A stretch of DNA of 64,000 bases from Plectrocnemia conspersa (taxonomy: Eukaryota > Arthropoda > Insecta > Trichoptera > Polycentropodidae). A program made the translations under genes and the position numbers. Shown here piece by piece: positions 35,283-46,375 of this stretch. Positions within the stretch are counted from its first letter, which is position 1. Every line of letters begins with the position of its first letter. The notes below the pieces were generated by a model. That model saw nothing but the letters and a program-made list of their open reading frames with translations. It was not told the origin of the DNA and made no database searches. Location: the NCBI GenBank assembly GCA_009617715.1, contig VTFK01000057.1:620001-684000 (forward strand), given 5' to 3'.

Positions 35283-36446
35283 CTAACCGTTTTTTTTGAG
35301 TCCGATAAGCGAACTCATCAACTCTTTTACCTCTGACAGCTCGCTGACGGCTCTGAATGTGGCTTCTGGCTTGGTGGCTGGGGGGCTGTCCTCTGATATC
35401 TTGGCTCCACTTGGAATTTCAACTGATTCAGCTGGAGTCTTCCTAGTTCCTCTGATCGGCATTGGGGGGATGGGTGTTATTTTCGCCACCAAGGCTGCCC
35501 TCTTTTCCCTCTCGGATAGCTGGCGGTCTTCCTGCTTCTTTGGGGCTGGTTGCTGCTGCTGTCGTCTAGTAGTTCTCGTTTTGGAGCTCAAGATAGCTCC
35601 GACGTAGCTAACTTTAGCTTTACAAAAGCCAAAGTTTGCCGGGTGGGCTTCCCCACAGTTGCAGCATTTTGCCGGCTCCTCGCGGTCCTTTGTGCAGCTG
35701 GAGGTGAGATGCTCTTCGGCGCATTTCACGCATCGTGGTTGCCAATTGCAGTTCCTCGCGGCGTGGCCGAAATTTTGACACCTGAAACATTGGGTGCCTA
35801 CATTTTTGTTTCTATATTTCTCAATAGAAATTTTTGTGTGGCAAACATATTTTACCACACTTTTAAATTTCCCCATATCAGTGTTTTGGGGAAGATTAAC
35901 AAGATAGCACGGGTAATTGCCCGCGCTTCCTTTTGATGTTTTTAAGGCGACTACTGACGTCACCTCGAACCCTTGCCCGGCAAGGTCAGTTCTTATCTCG
36001 TCTACCTCGACGAGGTGGAGGCCTTTAATGACCGCCTTTCTTTGCTTGTCCCCGCTAAGCGTGAACGTATGAAATGGCCTCATGGTGTTTTTGAGACCAT
36101 TTCTCATTTTTTCATGATCAGACACGCTACGTGTCTGGATCGAAACGTTTCCGTTTCTAGTGTATCTGAGAACGAAGTTGTCTCCGATACACGTTTTAAT
36201 TAAATCTACCGTTTCACGGTGAGATTTTCCCGCCTTCATTATGATCGGGGGAACGCGCGAGTTTTTAAGAATAGCGCCTGTAGCGCCCAGTTCATTATCT
36301 ACCGGTTTCAAGCCGGTGAATTTATTTTTAATGGGAATCGGATTGTCGTCCGATCCCGCACGCGGTCTTTTGGCTGGGTTTTTCGGGACCTGCCATTCCC
36401 CATTTTGGCTCTTGGCCGAATTTAAGTACTGGACGTACCTGTCCAT
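35283..36446 (-). CDS. LINE ORF1, gag-like nucleic-acid-binding protein
   Basis: This is an intact 387-residue protein. Its C-terminal half has three zinc knuckles: C220-x2-C223-x4-H228-x4-C233 (CFRCQNFGHAARNC), C239-x2-C242-x3-H246-x4-C251, and C261-x2-C264-x3-H268-x6-C275. Before them (about 125-210) is a region like the PRE_C2HC domain of Jockey ORF1 proteins, including FHTFTLSGDKQRKAVIKGL. The N-terminus is basic and proline-rich, the C-terminus glutamine- and lysine-rich. By family knowledge it binds the element's RNA and forms the ribonucleoprotein. It ends 74 bp before ORF2. Confidence 0.93.
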   Translation of the reverse strand: MDRYVQYLNSAKSQNGEWQVPKNPAKRPRAGSDDNPIPIKNKFTGLKPVDNELGATGAILKNSRVPPIIMKAGKSHRETVDLIKTCIGDNFVLRYTRNGNVSIQTRSVSDHEKMRNGLKNTMRPFHTFTLSGDKQRKAVIKGLHLVEVDEIRTDLAGQGFEVTSVVALKTSKGSAGNYPCYLVNLPQNTDMGKFKSVVKYVCHTKISIEKYRNKNVGTQCFRCQNFGHAARNCNWQPRCVKCAEEHLTSSCTKDREEPAKCCNCGEAHPANFGFCKAKVSYVGAILSSKTRTTRRQQQQPAPKKQEDRQLSEREKRAALVAKITPIPPMPIRGTRKTPAESVEIPSGAKISEDSPPATKPEATFRAVSELSEVKELMSSLIGLKKNG

Positions 36447-36706
36447 CCCTTAACAATTTAATAATTATTTTATTTCTTAATAAAAAGGTACAACCTGATA
36501 AGGTTCCCGCCGCTTGGCGGGAATTGATTGGAGATGTAGCTCCGCAGCTGGTCGGCGTTTTTGTAACGGTCGTCCCAAACAGTGGAAGACAATGCAAGGA
36601 ATTTCGCCTGCCTGCGCCTACACAAGTCGGCGCTGTCGCTACCTGCTTTGTCTCTAAGGGACCGATTGAACACAACCGTTCGCAAGGCCGCCCAAAAGGG
36701 AACTGA

Positions 36707-39700
36707 GTTCATATAGTTTGACGATCGTTATGAGCTTATTAGCTACAAAAAAATCCACCATCAGAGACTACTACTGGTAAGATGCTCCTACAAACAAAAA
36801 TAATAAAAAGAAGTACCAGATAAGTTCATATCAAAAATAATAACCCACTGCCGATGTTTGAACATGTCATAAAAACCATAAAAGCCATGCTTAAAATATT
36901 TTTTTTGTTTATCAAAAATTTGTAATCTGTCCTTATGGGACATTAAACAATTTATTTGTCCGTTTAGTGGCAGGTGAGTGAATCGCCCATCAGCGATTCA
37001 CTTCGCAACTAAATATACCATTTTAGCCTTTACTTTATAATATTTCCTTCCTCTTCAGGCGTTCCCTGTATTAGATTTTTGTTAAGTCATTTGTACGCTG
37101 ATTTGTCAGTCTTTCTTTATAAAAAAAAAATACGCGCATGTAACACAAATATCAAAATGCCCAACCTCTTCAGCTTGGAACGCCAATGGCTTACTTAACA
37201 ATGCGCAAGAAATAAACACATTTATAAAAAAAAACAGGTAGATATTATATTGATCTCAAAAATTATCTATACTGACAAAAGATAAAATAAATAAGATTTT
37301 GAAAATGTATGGGGGCTTTTTACAGAGTTTTGCCATAAGATTTGCCTGTTGATGGACTTAAATCATGTTTTTTTAATAATCCAAGGATTTTTTTATCTTG
37401 ATATTGTAAAGTAGCAACAGCTGTTGTTGAAAATTTTTAAATACGAGAGCCTGAAATTCCTTCGTAACTTGACGCTCTGTATTCAATCGAAGTAAATCTA
37501 TCCGTTCTAGTCCTTAGACTATTCGCGTGTTCTTCAATGATCATCCAGTTCTCTGCAATATTATAATTACATACTATATAATACATATATATTATTTTTA
37601 ATTAGTATTTTCAAGAAAATCGAGTAAAAAAAAAATTCATATTTTTTGAAAAATTAAAAAATCGAGAAACCAGAATGTTTACTTAAAACCATTTTGGCTC
37701 AACATGAATGATTGGTTCAATGTTTATCAGTAAATAGAAAATAATTAATTATTTAGTTACATCTCTAATGTACATATTAAAGTTGGTTTTATTTGATACG
37801 GTCTGATTGTTGTCGTAGGAAGCTCATAAAATAAACACAGACATATGTACATGTACTTTTTTTTAAATACATTCAAGGCTAGGCCGAAACCTTTGCCAAA
37901 TCTAATATTAAATGCTATTTGACGTTTCTTTAGTAAATTATGCTGACCATGAAACGTGACAATTATGCACTATAAAGTAGTAGCAGAAAATTTTCTATGA
38001 CGATAAAGAACGAGACTAGACCTCAAAGGAACGTACACAATCCTTTGTGATCCGCAAGCTTATCGAATACGAATACGCAAACGTCATTCGAAAAGTAGAT
38101 ATATTTTTCACTGTGAAACGCCACTTGCGAGATTAATACAGTTTAAGGAGTCTCGAAGTGGGTTTCATGAATATTGAATGTTACTTTAATGGTGAAGGAT
38201 TCGACGTCGCATTGCTTACTCGGAAGAAAACACCCGCGGGAATTACCGAAGGACTTTTGCGAAGATATAAATTTGTATGTGTGCTGTTCTGTTGTGTTCT
38301 ACAGGATGTGCCATTGAAACTTGTTTAGAAATTATTTACTTCGCCATAAAGGAAAAAGGTTATACTACAATTGTGCTATGAAATTTTAGTGACCAATCGT
38401 TATCATATATGTTGATATTTAATATAAATATGATTAACAAACTTAAGTTTTGTGTACCTTAATTGAACTTTATGTTTCCATTAAAAGGAATATAGTACTT
38501 ATAATTATTATTATATCGATTCGATACAAAATCTAGACGTTTTTATATTACTTAAATTATCTATATTCATATTCTGCTTATTGTCAGTCAAATTGAGTCA
38601 AAAATAAGACCGAACATTTTTCGATTTATATTTAAATTTACAAGCTGGTTTATGTATTAGTATTTTATATTTATTTCAGAAGTGATAAGTATTTTAAATT
38701 AACGTGTCAAAATATTTATTTTTGTAGTAGTCCAATATAACACAAATGATGTTTATTTAAATTAAAAAAATAAATAAATTGTCTTATTTCCAGTGTTTGA
38801 CTAAACAAACACTCAATCCGCGAATCGTAAATTTTTTATTCTGTTTATTTATTTTTCCATGAATTGTCTATGACTATCCTGGTACATTCTATATAATTCC
38901 AACGACTGGCAGCATTCAGGTTTTTTTCATGACGACAGCAAAGCAATAAAACATATTCCTCGAAGCTGGCTTGACAAATATCGCCTCGTGAAAGGTTATC
39001 GCCTAGCCATGAGGTCGAACGTGACGAACGATCGTTCGGGCCGAATTTTCACGATCGTCTCAAACTTTTCACCCGGATAATGTCTGGCAAATGGATCGTG
39101 CCGATTATGCAAAAACTCCATATTGCCCGTTTTGTATAGAGAAAGGGCGTGGTGGATTGTCAGCAGCACGCCCACCGTAACGACTCAATTGCGAGGGTGA
39201 ACACCCGCCCTCTGATGATGATGATAATAAACTTTTATTTGTATATATTTATAAAACTGAAGGTGCTAAATAAGTTTGGTTCAACCAAAATGTGTGAAAA
39301 GCTTTTATTTTAGTTACAATTCCTTATTCAAGAAAACATTTTATTAATCATTTTATTTCATATAATTTTTTCAATGTTTATCAAAATGACGGTTATAAAA
39401 TGATAATTTAACAGAATTGTTTTGGTTTTTAATCTGATGAAATTTAGTAGTTTTCCAAATGATAAGCAGGCGTTTATTAGGTATTATTTTATTAGTTAAT
39501 TCCAAATTTTTTTCATTTTAAAGTTTTTAATGACATTTAAAATTTTGTGAATTAAAGAATTAAATCTTAAATAAATATTAGACTATGACAGTCATGCCTC
39601 ACCTAGAAAAGACATACATCATTCTGATTTGAAGTTCTGTTTTTTAGGCTGTTGACTCTTAGCACATATTCCATTTATTTTCATATCTTAGTTCCGAGTT

Positions 39701-39957
39701 TCATAAAACGAGCTAATAATAAATCAAAATTAAAATATTCTAAATTATCGATCCATATTCTAATTTGCTAACCAACAATGTGTCAAATTGAATACTAAGT
39801 GTGCCTACATTGTTGATTAGTTAATATACACAGGTAATAATCTGATATGGATTTTGGATTAATTAGGGCTGGAATAGTATAATCTCTAATATCTGATAAT
39901 ACTATAAGTAATTAATATTTTTAATTTTCTCTATATTTATTTATAATTTTATTTTAT
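36707..39957. other. Long non-coding stretch with possible conserved blocks
   Basis: There is no gene in 3.2 kb. A short hAT trace occurs at 37395-37440 (TATTGTAAAGTAGCAACAGC, the same block as at 25440). Positions 38000-38330 are less AT-rich, with ATCCGCAAGCTTATCGAATA. Positions 38930-39220 are distinctly GC-richer and unique (CGAACGATCGTTCGGGCCG, GAAAGGGCGTGGTGGATTG, AACACCCGCCCTC), ending in a short (GAT)n run. These are candidate regulatory blocks upstream of the DPP exon. That is inference from composition only. Confidence 0.45.
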
Positions 39958-41293
39958 TTTTTATTTTATTAATTTATTTAGCTTAATAGCTAATCTTTAC
40001 ATCTAACAAATTTAGTAAAACATATATAAAAATATATAAAAAATACATAACAGAAAGAAAAAAAAAATATACAATAATAAAGACTTAATATTATAATTTA
40101 TTTCTATATGTACGAAGGTGTTTTTTTATTCCATTTATGAAACCCGTTATATTTTTGCTGTTTCGGATTTCTCTTGGAAGACTATTATATAAATCAAAAC
40201 CTCCGTACATAACTCCCCTAGCCGTACTCGTTTTCTTATACTTAATTATCTTTTAATTTTCTCTATTTCTAGTATTATATTTATGTACATCTTTATTTCT
40301 TATTAAATACTTATTAAAATATTCTGGTAACATATTATTTTCTAACTTATATATAAATACTAAAACAATTCATACTCAATATTTCTTGAACATTCAACCA
40401 TTCTAATATATCAATCATACTTTTACAATTAGTTAATCTATTTTTATTTAAGATTACTCTCATTGCCCTATTTTGTAATTTTGCAACATTTGTTTGTCTA
40501 ATTTATTTAACATATTTAATAGTGTTGCACAATAATTAAAATGGGGCAATATTATACTATTGTAATTTTTTTTTTTGTATTTATACTTAATATATTTCTT
40601 AATCTAGATAATAAACCTATTTTTCTACTATTTTTTTTTAATATGTAATTACAATGTTCTTTAAAATTTTATTTTGTATCAACAATTACTCCTAAATATT
40701 TTATATTATCCACTATTTCTATACTAGAGTTATTTATTACTATTTTGGTACTATTATCTAACACATTTTATAATTAATAAACATACATTTAGTTTTATTC
40801 TCATTTAATTTAAGTACATTATTCTTTAACCATATTTCTAATATACTTAATTCATTATTTAAATTATTTACAATTTCTTTAATGTTATCACCTATGCAAT
40901 ACATTAATGTGTCATCCGCAAATAGATGAATTTTACATTTTTTTTCACGTTATTAACTATATCATTAATATACAAAACAAATAACAATGGTCCCAATTTA
41001 GACCCTTGTGGTACTCCATAAGACACTAATTTCTCTTCAGAATATACATTATTTATTTTAACTTTTGTTTTTTTTTATATAAGTAATTATTAAACCATCT
41101 TAAAACTATATATCTTATACCTATACTCTCCAATTTCTTTTTAACATTATTTTTCTGTCTATTGTTTCGAAGGCTCTCTTGAAATCCAAGAAAACTGCTC
41201 CAATGATTTTGTTTGTATCCTTAGCCAACAGCCAATCATTTATCACTACTTGTAATGCAGTTTCAGTGGAATGCTTTTCTCTGAATCCCGATG
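39958..41293 (-). pseudogene. CR1/L2-like LINE, copy 1 (5'-truncated)
   Basis: The 3' part of a non-LTR element lies on the minus strand. From 41293 downward it shows SGFREKHSTETALQVVINDW and GAVFLDFKRAFETIDRKIML (RT block with catalytic Asp), then traces of PYGVPQGSKLGPLLF near 41010 and YADDTLM near 40905, then the thumb and C-terminal region with YNTRNRE and YGGFDLYNSLPREIR. It is nearly identical to 56690-58020 but stops matching at the CCCGAT at 41294, so the 5' part is lost. The 3' ends of both copies share TTATTAATTTATTTAGCTTA. The clade is assigned only to the CR1/L2-related group. Confidence 0.85.
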
Positions 41294-42109
41294 ATAATAT
41301 ATAATAGTTTCCTACTATTAAAATTCTTTGATTTGTGGATATATTGTACTTCTCAATCTGAGCAATAACCATTAATTGATTTTATTTGGAATGCCCGTAA
41401 ATATTTCTATAACACCGCCCGTAGATTAATTTAACGCCGTTCTCAGTTACGTTAACGGGGTATCGTTGGTAATTAATTGGTTCACGTTTGAGTGGAAAAT
41501 TTATTGCGCGCGCTAAATATTATTTTAACTAATAAAAAGGATCGGTGACGTTCTGAATTTTTATTTCTTAGATTGCTCTATAAGTTGTTTAACCTTATGA
41601 GCGGTATCGCCGTACATGTACGGTGGTTGATTTTTAACGGTTTTAAGGTACCGCAGTTAGTTATATATTTACACATATAACGAAGCATATATTAATGTAA
41701 ATATTTTTTATATAAAATAATGCCAATAAATTAAAGTGTACAAAATAATTTAACATTACAAAAAAAATATATTAATTTTATGAAAAAAATATTTAAAGCT
41801 TCAAAATTGATATATAAAAAAACTTAATACATATAAAAATAAGAATATGTAAAATAAATTATTGAAATTTAATAAAAGAAAAGTGTTGCAAAAAATTATT
41901 GAAACATACAAATACAATATATAAAATCTGATTATTTTCTTTATTTTACTATAAATGTAAAATAAAATAATAATAAATAAATAACAATGGAAGTAATTGT
42001 GTAAAAATAAGTAAATACCTAAATTTACTGATACTAATTTACATTTGTTAAATATTTTCTCTGATGTCTAATATTTTTTAAACGCTTAAAAAGCAATAAA
42101 TCAGACAAT
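41294..42109. other. AT-rich spacer with a piggyBac-type terminus
   Basis: It is AT-rich and non-coding. The piggyBac-type terminus at 41603-41720 is listed separately. Positions 41400-41500 are slightly GC-richer. Confidence 0.4.
41603..41720 (+). mobile_element. piggyBac-type terminus (inverted relative to 20740-20896)
   Basis: It begins TTAACCTTATGAGCGGTATC at a TTAA and continues GCCGTACATGTACGGTGG and TTGATTTTTAACGGTTTTAA. This matches the minus strand of 20740-20896 over about 70 bp with several changes. The palindrome CCGTACATGTACGG is intact here. No partner end was found. Confidence 0.6.
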
Positions 42110-42255
42110 AGTTTGCAAACAAATTTAACACAAAAGGAGCCACATCAAAAAATACAATCTGTCCATTAAAAAAGTGGGTGCTTTTGAAGGCAATGTTCCG
42201 CTCTTTATATTTCTTGTATGTATAAAAAGGGCTGAAGGAACTTATACTTGAGATA
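42110..42255 (-). repeat. Dispersed repeat H, copy 2
   Basis: The reverse complement contains TTCCTTCAGCCCTTTTTATA, ACATTGCCTTCAAAAGCACC and GGACAGATTGTATTTTTTGA, matching 14500-14670 in order. Confidence 0.7.
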
Positions 42256-42384
42256 GATTAGTACATATATTTCAAACAACTTTAGTTCAGTTCAAATTCA
42301 TTATTTGATGTCGGTTTTAACTTTTTTTAAAAAACGGGCTCCGTAAATTTGTCCCCTCTCGGCAGACCTGCTTACTTTAGTATA

Positions 42385-43382
42385 CAGGCGGCCCTCGACT
42401 TTCGCACATAATTGGTTCCTGAAAATGTGTGCGAATGTTAAATGTACGAAAGTCGAGGGAAGTAAAAAAATTAAAATTGTGTGTATATTAAAATATTTAT
42501 TTATCAAGTAAATATAAGGTGTTTAAGAGGCGTTTAAGAGACAAGTTTAAGTGGGGTTTGCGGGTGTTTCCTTTGAAAAGTTATCAAGAGTTCCATTATT
42601 CTTTTTCTTTTCTTCATATAGTATTTTATAACATGCCATGTTTTTATTGATCGCCCCACGCACTTGAGATATGCGTTCTCCATTAGGATCACAATCTTCC
42701 ATAATATTTAATAAATTGTCAAGGTGCGTGAAGGCTTCATTTATATTTTTCATTGTTAAAGAGTTTTCCAAAATAAACCTGTCTCATCTACATTAAATAT
42801 TTGGCTAGAGGAATATTCTACATTTTCAATAATTTTGGATAATTAGGAAATAAATTCTTTTGCAGCATCTTTATCCGCATCAGCCGATTCTCCAGTAAAT
42901 TTAATATTATGAAAAGAATACCTTATTTTAAAATTGTAAAACCAACCGTTACTTGCTTGAAAAACCGTGTTAAAATATTTTTTTAATCTATCCTTCCAAT
43001 CTTTGTGCAAACTAAGAGCTTTTGCTTGAATAATTGAAATACTCAGAGGGACATATTTTTGATGTTGGTCATCGATCTACGACGACAAAGATTTTCCATT
43101 TCATCCATGTTTTTTTTTGCTGTGTTTTTTTGGAAACATACCATTAAAGATTGTGGAAATATATCTTAATTTTCCACAATTTTGAATGTATTCTTTAATA
43201 ATATTTTTATTTTGCAAAATTGAACCTGTTTGTATCATACGAACGTCCGATTGAAGCAAAAGATTCACCGCTATCAAAACGTTTTTTAAAAAAAATATTA
43301 AATTAAAAAAAAATGTTTTTTTTTAATGTGCGAAATAGCGAATTGTGCGAAAGTCGAACGTTCGAAAGTCGAGAGCCGCCTG
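42385..43382 (-). mobile_element. Internally deleted Tigger-type element, copy 2
   Basis: This 998-bp sister of 22169-23172 has the same orientation, TA duplications at 42383-42384 and 43383-43384, and ends beginning CAGGCGGCCCTCGACTTTCG and CAGGCGGCTCTCGACTTTCG. The internal deletion joins FNVDET to the C-terminal tail at the same position as in copy 1. The two copies are highly similar but differ by many small changes, so both derive from an already deleted parent. Confidence 0.93.
42547..42771 (-). pseudogene. Tigger transposase C-terminal tail (copy 2)
   Basis: This 74-residue frame has NEAFTHLDNLLNIMEDCDPN, ISQVRGAINKNMACYKILYE and TLDNFSKE. It lacks three residues of the GKQLTLDNF segment compared with copy 1, as a short in-frame deletion. 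Confidence 0.85.
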
Positions 43383-43384
43383 TA

Positions 43385-44071
43385 CATGTGTATTTTTTTT
43401 TTAATAAAATATAATTAAAAAATACTTTAAATTAAAAAATGGTAAAATATATAATGCATATATACCGAAGCAAACATTAGGTATCAATGACTTAGAATTT
43501 GTACAGTGATATATTTTAGCTTTCAACAGTTTCAAAGAAATATTCATTATAATAGATAAAGCTACATATAACTATATTAAGAAATACTACAACTTTTTAT
43601 GAATCATATTTTATAAAAAATAAATTTTAATATATTTAAAATATCTGTAACAATTACGATAAAACGTGTTTTCATTATTCGTCGACGAGTAATGATAAAT
43701 ACACAAATATGTAGCGAAATAAAACTTTGCGTTGACGGAAAACTTTATACATTATTTTTTTCTCTTCTTTAAATATAGCACTTCACTGGCCAGATTTATA
43801 GCTGAAATAATTTGTATATTTAAAAAATATAACACAATTTACTCGAGCGTAAATTACGGTTTATCCAGACCAAAACAGACGACGATAATAGCATTTTGGT
43901 GACTTAGCCTCACGCACCGTGGACCGTAAAGGTTTTCGAATTTGCATAAATTTCAATTTGTCCCTATCCTTCTCCACTCCGGTCTCAAGTATCATCCAAT
44001 TGTTATAGTGATTTGTCATTCAATTAGTGTCATCCTTTTAAGTGGTGTGGTGTAATTCCCGTTTGTTCCAG
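43385..44071. other. Intron end upstream of exon A
   Basis: It is AT-rich to about 43840, then a less AT-rich unique stretch (43850-44070) leads to the 3' splice site, which has a pyrimidine-rich run ending TTTGTTCCAG at 44062-44071. No upstream coding exon is recognisable within the window. Confidence 0.6.
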
Positions 44072-44282
44072 GAGCTGGTTTCAGCACCCAACCAACGAAA
44101 CTGGAGAGGCATCCTCATCGCCCTCCTGGTCATCGTCACTGTTTTGGCTTTGATAGTTACGTCGGTGGTGCTACTGACTCCACCCGAGGAAGGTCCAAGG
44201 GTTAGAGGGAGGCGCTTGAGGATCCAAGATCTGCTGGGTGGTGATTTGGTTCCGTTGAGATTTAACGGAACATGGATATCAG
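44072..44282 (+). CDS. DPP6/DPP10-like protein, exon A (transmembrane exon)
   Basis: This is an internal coding exon of 211 bp with a 3' splice site at 44070-44071 (AG) and a 5' splice site GTATGT at 44283. It enters in frame 0 and leaves in phase 1. The 70 codons read ELVSAPNQRNWRGILIALLV at the start, continue with a hydrophobic helix of about 22 residues (ILIALLVIVTVLALIVTSVV), then LLTPPEEGP, a basic stretch and LRIQDLLGGDLVPLRF, ending NGTWIS. Dipeptidyl-peptidase-like proteins 6 and 10 have the same QRNW-[KR]-G motif, membrane helix, LLTP motif and NGTW-like block. It anchors a type II membrane protein. In vertebrates the family tunes Kv4 potassium channels. Whether this insect protein is catalytic cannot be told, as the hydrolase domain lies beyond the window. 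Confidence 0.94.
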
Positions 44283-45939
44283 GTATGTACCAATTTTTTA
44301 TATTTACAGTTTAATGCTAACCATGAAATGTGACGTTTTAAGTGTTTTTTAATATTTTTACTTTGACGAAATAATTTTTAATTAAATCTATTTATATACA
44401 TACAAGATGTTTAAAATGTTTAAAAAAATAACCTGAAATTTTCTTATTCATTCTTTAAATTTTAATCTACATTTTAAAACGTTATCCATATTAAAGACTA
44501 TGCTCTAACTGACAATAATTTTTATGTTCGTCCACTCATGTATTACTATTTTTTCTTCATTAAGAAACTGAAAATGTTTGTCTTATGAAACTTGAATAAT
44601 TATTTATTCATCCGATTTGGATTGATTTTAGCTCTTCTTGGTAAATAGTCTATAATAATCATCTCCTTAATATTACAAAATACTCTGATGATCGCATATT
44701 AAATTAAATGCTTTTTTTTATCACTACTAATTCTTGTATTATTTTATTTTCTTTCTGCGTTAAAGAATATAATTATGTTAACATACGTTTCATCAGGCAT
44801 TAGCAGAAAATCTTGACGTTTCTAAAAGTTATATGAAACCTTAATAAATATTCTTTTAAATGACCACACGTCTATTTTACAAAGCACCTACATTTATTTA
44901 TGTTGATGAATACAGCTGTATTCGTCATATTTAAGGCTCTTTTTCTACTATACAAATAAGCATTAGTCAGCTCAATGTTTATTTGTGCTTTTAGATTTAG
45001 CACACCTAGCAAAAACTTCCTTCCAAAAACCAAAGTCTTTAATTCATTCTCGCACATTAAAAAAATAATTGTGAATAAGCCACGTTATTCAAAACTTCAC
45101 AAAAATAGATTAATATATTAAAAAAAATCCATTGCAACATTCATTAGCTCTATGCTTTACAAAAGCGTAAAGACAATCAACAATTATTAATTAAGTGATG
45201 AAACACCAGACTGAAAAATAAGTTTATGAATTAGTGACCTCTGTTTCAATGACTTAATACCATTAATAAAGCTCAAAATCAATAGAAATCACTGTAAATG
45301 ATTTATTTTAAATATTCACTACAATATTCAACCGTGAGATATGGAAAATCTATTTAAGAATTATAATTTTGAATGAAGTACTAATTCCGTTCTCCCAGAA
45401 ACTAAATAAATTAAAAAAAACACTGGGATCAATATGGTAATTTATAAATATCAATCAACAACTTTTACCATTGCTCTCTGATGCTGCTTATCTGGTAAAA
45501 AATCGTCTTTTCTGGATCAAAGTATAGTTGAACAGAAAAAGACGAGCAAATTAAATGACCAATATTTTCTAATCAACAGTGGCTTTTTTAATTCATCCGC
45601 TTCTCGGGTATTTTCCCATAAATTAACCGGGTAATTTTAGGATACCATCATATACCGACACATATTATGTATGTATATTTTATACTTAAATATGTGATTT
45701 TCATATTTTGCTCAAATAGAAGTTAATTATAAAAATAAAATTGAATAGAAAATTAAAACCGATGTAAAATTATTAATCAAAATATGCATGTGCACACATA
45801 ACGTTAAAGTAAATAAGAGATAATGATAGATATAGTAAGCTATAACATTATACATTTATATTTTACTACATATATTGCTTTACATTCATTGCATTACATA
45901 CACAAGACTTTATATATTTTTTTAAATTGACGATTTTTT

Positions 45940-46375
45940 TAAAAATGAAACCAAAGTAGAATTGAAAAAATGGCAAAAAAATATTTCAGAATCACTCTTG
46001 TTTTGACTTTTGTCCGTGAGGGTAGGATAATTTTAATATATAAATTTGTTTATAGTAAAAACACGTAAAACGGCTCACCCGTCCCAATATATTGTTGACA
46101 GCAAAAATGTGTTTCTAATATGAATCAAACAGAGCTTTATGAAGTGCCAATCATTGGCAATTCTATCGGATTATAAACTTGAAATCATCATAAAATTGTA
46201 TAATCTTATATTTATGAATCACCTAATTCATATTTGTAAAAGTGAATAATAAATATCAACCGATAGATAACGAGCGAGTAATACTAAAACAATCATAAAT
46301 TAAAACAATGACAGTAAAAAAATAACAATAGATTTAAATGATTTTTTTGTGTACGACCGTCCCCCGAGTATGGCA
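45940..46375 (+). repeat. Left arm of a long inverted repeat
   Basis: It matches the reverse complement of 50245-50995. Shared blocks are AAAAATATTTCAGAATCACT, CACGTAAAACGGCTCACCCG, GACAGCAAAAATGTGTTT, TATGAATCACCTAATTCATA and TACGACCGTCCCCCGAGTAT. The arms diverge by many substitutions and indels. The minus strand of the right arm, and this arm, include a short coding-like block (MAKKYF), which hints at a transposase end. No family was identified. Confidence 0.8.

Larger units (their letters stand above)
32390..36706 (-). mobile_element. Near full-length Jockey-clade LINE
   Basis: The element is on the minus strand in the order 5' UTR (from about 36706, starting CAGTTCCCTTTTGGGCGGCC), gag-like ORF1 (36446-35283), and ORF2 with endonuclease (35209-34496), linker and reverse transcriptase (to 32397). 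The composition is clearly less AT-rich than the host DNA. ORF1 is uninterrupted. ORF2 is broken by three one-base frameshifts that all lie in homopolymer runs. This is by far the youngest-looking LINE in the window. Confidence 0.93.

Noticed and set aside
33400..36453. Open frames on the + strand across the Jockey LINE
   Set aside because: They are antisense shadows of the LINE ORF1 and ORF2, without motifs of their own.
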